This document shows positions 58,278 through 64,000 of a stretch of DNA of 64,000 nt, one piece after another; position 1 is the first letter of the stretch; every line of letters begins with the position of its first letter. The notes under the pieces were generated by a model. That model saw only the letters and a list, made by a program, of their open reading frames with translations, did not search any database and was not told where the DNA came from. This DNA is from Leuctra nigra (lineage: Eukaryota > Arthropoda > Insecta > Plecoptera > Leuctridae), in NCBI GenBank assembly GCA_934045905.1, contig OW203762.1, forward strand, positions 2,418,001-2,482,000, read 5' to 3'. The position numbers and the translations under genes were made by a program.

Positions 58278-58450
58278 CTTGGTGAACATGGGCTTGCCAT
58301 GATGCGTCACCATTGTGCATTGATCACAGTCCAGCGTAATGCTCGTGTTGTGGAACGACTCCTTGGGGTGCTTGAGGTTGTAGTAGAGCTCCGTTACGCC
58401 GCCTTCGAAGATGCTTCGGAAGTAGCGAGGAATCAATGTCCTTCCTATTG
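58278..58450 (-). CDS. Chip: Ldb1/Chip exon: TIGRTLIPRYFRSIFEGG segment
   Basis: Acceptor TTTCTGTCCGCAG; CA completes threonine. Reads IGRTLIPRYFRSIFEGGVTE, LYYNLKHPKESFHNTSITLD, CDQCTMVTHHGKPMFTK, ending AAG/GTAGAG in phase 0. Core of the Ldb dimerisation domain. It joins exactly with both neighbours. Confidence 0.98.
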
Positions 58451-58732
58451 CTGCGGACAGAAACAAGGCAGTCAGTTCATGTGCAATCTCGACAGAAATA
58501 GATTTGCGTGTTCTGCATCATGTACATGGGAATCATGTATGTCTCATGGGATTACTGCTTTCTTTCGACTTGTTTTTGAGATAGAAAGTGCAGTATTTCC
58601 ATGTAAAATTGTGTTGCCATGGTATAGCGGGATTTTAGAAATGCATAATTCTTTGCAAATTTGTTTAAAATCAAAGAAGACTGTGATTATATTGCAAATC
58701 CTTCCCTAGAGCCAGTTTTTCAATGCTCTATT

Positions 58733-59650
58733 AAAACTAGGAAAACGCTCTGTGTAACGCGTTGATGAGCGAGCACCCAAACGCGCAACATCTTCAACCG
58801 GAATATCGTAACGCACAGAAAACAAAATATAAATCCACGAAATAGAACATGGCCAGTGAAATGAAACTGTACAAAAACGCGTGATCAATTGCGGACTAAA
58901 TCCACGTAATAGAACATTGCCAGTGAATTAAAACTAGAGTCAATTAATGTACAAAAATGCGGGTTCAATTGCGGAAATCAAATTAACACAGTCGTAGACC
59001 AAGCTTAATGAATTGGTGACATCACTGTAGCGAATAATCTGCAACAACGTCTACTCTCTAAAAGAAACAGGACGCTAATTAGTTGCATGAAGATGCACTT
59101 CCGGCGGTAGCCGCTCCTGCAGGCTACATGTTAATAATAGAGGGGTAGGGGAAGGGGTTTTTGTCTCACTTAGTAGGCGCTGCGCTGGGCAGTGGAAAAT
59201 TTGCTCCTCTTCCGGCTCTATGGGCCGGCTATCTTTTAAGAAAAAGGGGTACCTAGATGGGTCAAGTGGGCAATAGACGGGAAGGCGTTGTTAGGGGGTG
59301 CACAGTGGACAATCGGAATAATTTTTTAAATTTTAACCAATAAAAGAATTTGGTTGAAACTTTGTAATATTTGAGACAATGTAGGTCGCAATGACTTGGC
59401 AAAATTTCAAATTGATCGGACCTGCGAATCGGAAGATAATATTTTTAAATTTGAACCAATCATCGGATTTCAAAAAATTAGGGTCTGCAATGCCCAGAGA
59501 TGGTTTGAACATGTGTGCAAAATTTCAGCTCAATCGGAGAAAAACTGTGACCTGTATACGAGCAGTTAACAGAAAAACACACACAAAAAAACAGAGGTCC
59601 GTGCCAAAAGAAGCCAAAAGGAGACGCTCTCTTCGCTCGCTCAACCAGTA
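58733..59650 (-). repeat. R1-family repeat, inverted relative
   Basis: Starts with the complement of the R1 end (ACTAGGAAAACGCTC, GCGTTGATGAGCGAGC) and ends with CTTCGCTCGCTCAACCA, the complement of the R1 start. The interior has the same style of phrase (TTCAAATTGATCGG, GAACCAATCATCGG) but is strongly diverged, so it is a separate subfamily or an old copy. Confidence 0.7.
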
Positions 59651-59696
59651 GTTAAGTTCAAGTGGTCATTTAATTATTGCATGGCAATAATAGTCT

Positions 59697-59729
59697 GATG
59701 ATGATGCTGATGATGATGCTGATGATACT
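59697..59729. repeat. GATGATGCT trinucleotide-type repeat joined to an RT motif
   Basis: A short run of GAT/GCT triplets reads in frame into Ala-Asp-Asp-Thr, part of the reverse transcriptase catalytic box, at 59718-59729. Confidence 0.75.
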
Positions 59730-61370
59730 GTAATATTAGCCGCAAATAGGAATTTAGATGAAGCACAGATAGAACTTCAAAATAATTTTAATACTTTGCT
59801 ACGTTGGACACATGATAATGGATTAGTAATTAATGCTGATAAAACCAAAATTATTCATATCTGTTCTCCTTATAACAGTAATAAGAATTTAACAGTAGAT
59901 ATTTTATGCCACAGTGTACAGTGTTTGCATTCATTGGGTGATGGGATGTGTAATACGTGTTCAACCAAAATTCAGGTAGTGAATACTGAATTCACATGTG
60001 TATCTAGGATTAATTATTGACAGGCATTTCTCTTGGAGTGATCACATTAATAATTTATGTAACAGATTGCGCTTATGCAGTTATAATTTTTATAATTTAT
60101 GTTCTTTTTTACCGATGAGTCTCATGAAGTTATTATATTCTGCGTTGGTCGAGTCTATTTTAACTTACGGAATTTTAGCATGGGGAATATGCTGTGCACT
60201 TAAATAAAATATATCAATTGCAGTGTAAGATTTTGAAAATTATTATATCTCCATCTGTTATACAGAATAAAAATGTATCAAAGAGTAAGTATTTTTCGTA
60301 TTTAGAATTTTTAGATATTTCGGATCTTTTTGAGTATAAATTAATTCTTAAACAATATTTTAGCTCTGAGTTCAAAATTTATATGATTGTGAAGTACAAA
60401 TACGGGCTAAATCTCAAGGAAAATTTAGAATACCTAAATGTATTAATAAGTATGGACAAAGACAGCTTAATTATGAAGTACCCACAGTTTTTAATAATTT
60501 ACCTCAAAATTTAAGAAATTTCGATACATACAATTGTATAAAAAAAGAAATTAAGATGTGGCTATTTAATAGGAATGATTTTGGTTGAACGGTTATTGAT
60601 CCAGTTACCTAATGATGACTAAGTTTTGATTACGGATTGTTTCAATATGTATTACTTCCTTATTTCTACTATGCTGATAAATCTGATGCTACTTGATTGT
60701 TTACGCAGTTGGTTATTTTTATTGTTTCTGTATGCTTATTGTTTATTTACATTATTTTGTCTCCCACAGACCAGGGTTGCCAGAGGTTTGAGCGCTGATG
60801 TCGCAGCGGCAGGCAGTGAAGTCGCCCAAAAGTCGCCCAAAGTTGAAATGTAGTAATATTTACTAAAATTTTTGTAAAGTCGCCCAAATGTCGCCCAAAT
60901 ACGAAATATATCGTGGAAAACACTATGCTCAAGGCAACAATGGGGGGTCTGGGGGGAGGGCCCCCCAGCAACACGCGGGTCCGGGCCGCGTAGGCCCGGG
61001 AAAATTTTGAATTTCAAGAATGAAATAGAGCCATTTCTATGCGTTTTGGACTAGAAATTTCGGCGATTTCGATCACCTAAAATTGCTAGTTCACAATTAT
61101 GAAAATTAAGTTTCAAAGTATTAGTTCCCATATATTTTCTCAAAAATTTGCATTATGGAAGGATATTGCGAAGTCGCCCAAATTGGCGATCGGCGACAAC
61201 ACCAAAAAGTTTGTCGCGAGATGGTAGGGTCAAGTCGCCCAAATTGCGACAAATCGCCCAATCTGGCAACCCTGCCACAGACTAGCCTTTTGGCTATGTG
61301 GGATAGTTTGTAGATTTGTGTATTTATTGTATTGTGTTTAAAGTTGCACAGAGCATTGAAATACCAGCCC
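59718..61370 (+). pseudogene. 5'-truncated non-LTR retrotransposon (LINE) reverse transcriptase relic
   Basis: The frame starts at the catalytic ADDT and continues VILAANRNLDEAQIELQNN, WTHDNGLVINADKTKI, then, after a frameshift near 60000, YLGLIIDRHFSWSDHI, LLYSALVESILTYGILAWG, and after another shift KIYQLQCKILKIIISPS. This is the usual order of the RT thumb and C-terminal region of LINEs. The last coding part ends near 60587 (MWLFNRNDFG). The 3' UTR with CTCCCACAGACTAGCC is split by a hAT at 60772-61274. It has no 5' part and several frameshifts, so it is dead. Confidence 0.85.
60772..61274. mobile_element. Non-autonomous hAT element inside the LINE 3' end
   Basis: Ends CAGGGTTGCCAGA and TCTGGCAACCCTG, with perfect 8-bp repeats CCACAGAC (60764-60771, 61275-61282). 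AAGTCGCCCAAA words cluster at both ends. No coding frame. Confidence 0.92.
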
Positions 61371-62819
61371 TAATGTGGAAAGTCTGGGACCCGAAAGATC
61401 TGTTTGAAAAGCAACTAGAGAATCACTTCTGACTTGAGGAGAAAGAAGGTTGAGAAATCTTATCATATCTTGAATAAGTGTAATTTGTTAATTTCTCCGT
61501 GCAGTCACAGAATGCTGCCATTTCTTCCAAATATATGCGATTTCACTACAAATATGAGGTTGTCAATTTGTGGGCCTGTTCTCAAATACATTATTCAATT
61601 TAGAACTCTGTAACCTTTGCATGTTCATTAGAAATATGCATAACAATCAAACGAGGGGAACAAAGTGACATTTATAAATGATAAATGCTTAGTTGCGTAG
61701 CTGGTTTGTTGGAAAAATAATAACTCGCGATTTTTCAAGAATGCTTACAGTAAAAGTAAAGCGAAAGGCTTCAGTGCTTTTAAGGTTGGGTGTAAAAACT
61801 TCTGAATCGGGAAGATTAGTGAGTAACATTATTTTAGGTTCAATTGCTATTGTAAACCCATAAGACAATTTGATATCCAGTATTGTTAGCTTCCTCAATA
61901 ATGAGTTAAGGTGGCTGGATCGATCGATTTTCTCAAGTATTGGTAAGCTTTCACTAATTTATTAAGTGTAAAAAAATCACGTTTATAAATTCTTTTAGCA
62001 CATAATTTACTTTTATAATATACTGGGTAGTTGAAATAGACAACATTTAATGGTATTTATACGTTATCTTATTATTTAGAGCAGTATTAATGCCACAAAG
62101 AAGTTAGTTTTGAATTGGATATTGAAGATTTTTCTATAATTTTAACAATACGGTACAATAAATGGCAACATCGTACTTTGGAAATTTGAATTTGTGTGGA
62201 ATCATGATGGCCGAGCTTGCTGAGCTTACACCTAGAGTTTACTCTCATGAAAAGTCTAGGTATCTTTAGTAGGCATTTAGTGCCTTCTAACTACCTTGAG
62301 CACTCCCGTGTTGCCAAAAGTATTTTGACTTGATTCACAATTTGAATTGAATCGCCTACAACTTTTTATTTAGCACACGATGATATTGGTGTATATATTT
62401 TTAATGAAAGTAAATAGGTAGATGAAAGATTTTTTCTTATATAGGTTTTTTGAAAATCTATCGGGCCAATTAAATAAAATCTTCATTTGTAGCAAATTTT
62501 TCAAATCTGCCATGAGATAACATGGGGAAAATACGTATTTCTTATTCGCCTATCTCGAAAACTAGTCATGGGAAGTATTTTATTTTTTGAAGTGTTGTAT
62601 ACCAATGAGTGAGTACCGCAAAATTGAACACTATCTGAAAAAATGGTTGATCGACCCACCTTAGCCACCTTAACTAAAATCTAGGAAATATACAAAACTC
62701 TATTTATCTCTATTTGTAAAAAATGTGATTTGTTTGCCTTTACTTCCGACCCCCTCAAATACTGTTCTTGGCTGCAATCCTAATGCAATGTCGGTACACT
62801 TTGTCGAGAAGGTACTTAC
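61371..62819. other. Ldb1 intron, no feature seen
   Basis: AT-rich. The - strand frame at 61689-61898 looks vaguely protein-like but lacks splice borders fitting the Ldb1 phase and any motif. No repeat ends recognised. Confidence 0.5.
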
Positions 62820-62922
62820 TGTATCGTTTGGGTCCGTCTTCTAAACAGAAGGTGAGCGTAAGATTGGCGTCGTCCTCAAAGAATTCCGTTGCAAATGCGT
62901 CCCACCAGAGGTTGTCGCTTTC
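62820..62922 (-). CDS. Chip: Ldb1/Chip exon: ESDNLWWDAFATEFFEDDA segment (first in window)
   Basis: Acceptor TTTGCGCAG, phase 0. Reads ESDNLWWDAFATEFFEDDA, then NLTLTFCLEDGPKRY, ending TACA/GTAAGT in phase 1. This is the start of the conserved Ldb1 dimerisation core, which in the family is preceded by roughly 60-80 residues encoded by exons beyond 64 kb. Confidence 0.98.
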
Positions 62923-63360
62923 CTGCGCAAACAAAACAACAGATTATCATCAAGCTCAGAACAACTTGGAACTGTAATTCCTGTATTCACCCGAAGGATG
63001 ATAACCTGGAAATCTACTGTCAAACCAAAGTAATTTAGCTCAATGTTGAATTTGAATACGATTTTAATGACTGTAAAATATTTGATATGATATTTATAAT
63101 GTTAATTAATTGTTTTTAAGAAATCTTAGGCTTGACTTTATGTTTCAAGGTCGATCATTCTTAGAGTGAATGGATTTTAGAACTGTAAATGTACTTAAGA
63201 ACTGAACTCTATACTGTGAACTGTGTAAATGAACTGTAAAGGCACTTTGAAAAGTATTCAATTCATTCCACATTATGAATTATGATGCATCAAGTGAGAG
63301 ATAGGCAAGGGGAATGATAGAATGAAGTTTACTCAGATGAAGAAGAATATAGAGGGATCA

Positions 63361-63610
63361 TACCACGCTACTCTTATGACACTTGAGTCCTTTTAATTCT
63401 TTGTTTATGTGTGTTTTTGCCTGCAGTGCCCAGGTCAAACGGTTCAACCAAACAATCTGATATTTTGCAAATAGTAATGTAATCTGATCCGTCTCGTGTA
63501 TAATTTTTGAATAGGATCCTGGGATTTTTGTTAAAATTTAAACTTGAACTGTTTGACCCACCAAATTTTTCATGGTCACAAGTTTAAAGTTTTTGTAAAT
63601 TTTCCGACTA
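63361..63610 (+). repeat. R1-family 5' fragment
   Basis: ACCACGCTACTCTTATGACACTT, split here by small changes from R1's ACCACGGTACTCTTATGGCA, is followed by GCCCAGGTCAAACGGTTCAA and CAATCTGATATTTTGC phrases. Diverged, and no R1 end follows before the window edge. Confidence 0.55.
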
Positions 63611-64000
63611 ATCTATTGTTATTTGCCACCAAACGTTGCACGGCAGAAAGTGACACTACAGGTTGGGGTACAGAATGGAATTCACATACGCAATGCTGAG
63701 TTTAAAAAGCTCTCAACAACCTTCAGATTCGGAGTGTGTATAGAAGAGATTTATTTGGTTCAATCTCTCACCTCAAAATTTGTCACCCAGTTGAAATTAC
63801 AGTGAAATCATTGTGCAAACATGAAATACGTCAGCCAATGAGAGCTTAGCCGCCCATCAACTGACCAATCATGTTACTCTAGAAGTGTCATAACTTAAAG
63901 TTTAAGTTTTATTTGAAAATTATCTAGCATTTATCATCAAAGACGAATACTTACTGATTGTCTGACTTTATAACCATGTTTTGCAATAAGAAACCATGTT
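63611..64000. other. Right edge, Ldb1 intron
   Basis: No exon seen. The upstream Ldb1 coding exons must lie beyond this edge. Confidence 0.5.

Larger units (their letters stand above)
41898..62922 (-). other. Chip: Ldb1/Chip gene, - strand, six exons in window (5' end missing)
   Basis: LIM-domain-binding protein (Ldb1, CLIM, NLI; Drosophila Chip). Family members dimerise through the N-terminal half and bind LIM-homeodomain and LMO proteins through the C-terminal LID, bridging enhancers to promoters in the nucleus. Exons 62820-62922, 58278-58450, 54829-55038, 48974-49097, 42734-42864 and 41898-42164 splice in one continuous frame to about 335 residues. They cover the dimerisation core from ESDNLWWDAF to the stop. 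The first part of the dimerisation domain lies beyond the right edge. Introns carry a 34-bp minisatellite, nested hATs and the CRE/ETS/YY1 composite. Confidence 0.96.

Overview
This is a eukaryotic, AT-rich, intron-dominated window, almost certainly from an arthropod and most likely an insect. The two conserved genes are animal transcription regulators, and the Ldb1 tail (ending DKKSPAVSQ) is of the insect Chip type. Most of the sequence is intron and transposable-element DNA. The order of insect cannot be fixed from the sequence.

Two conserved genes lie tail to tail. On the + strand, eight exons from about 4.1 to 38.3 kb encode most of an ARID5 (MRF-like) AT-rich-interaction-domain protein. 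Every exon has GT/AG borders and phases that join without error; the 5' exons lie left of the window. On the - strand, six exons from 62.9 down to 41.9 kb encode the middle and C-terminus of LIM-domain-binding protein Ldb1/Chip, also with fully consistent phases; its N-terminal exons lie right of the window.

A third gene lies on the - strand inside the 19-kb Arid5 intron between 8.5 and 27.5 kb. It starts with a 3.6-kb first exon encoding a possibly N-myristoylated, Ser/His/Gln/Pro-rich repeat protein. A cysteine-rich exon and two further exons follow. I do not recognise the family, and the join between its first and second exons is out of phase, so an exon is missing from this model.

The rest is a dense record of mobile DNA. 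At least ten non-autonomous hAT-type elements are still flanked by perfect 8-bp target duplications. One is inserted inside another, one sits in a LINE 3' end, and one ends 36 bp before an Arid5 splice acceptor. Other content includes a 2.8-kb terminal-inverted-repeat element with a recurring internal word, a short inverted-repeat element enclosing the end of a Ty3/Gypsy-like pol gene, a tRNA-derived SINE with target duplications and a LINE reverse-transcriptase relic. There are also large foldback composites (16.8-22.0 kb and 44.9-48.7 kb) that carry tandem blocks of CRE + ETS + YY1-like sites.

Tandem repeats are prominent: a 20-bp minisatellite (about 30 copies), a 34-bp minisatellite (about 62 copies, in an Ldb1 intron), and an 8-copy, 122-bp tandem duplication of an Arid5 splice acceptor with the start of its exon. 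The exon duplication is the most unusual gene-level feature in the window.
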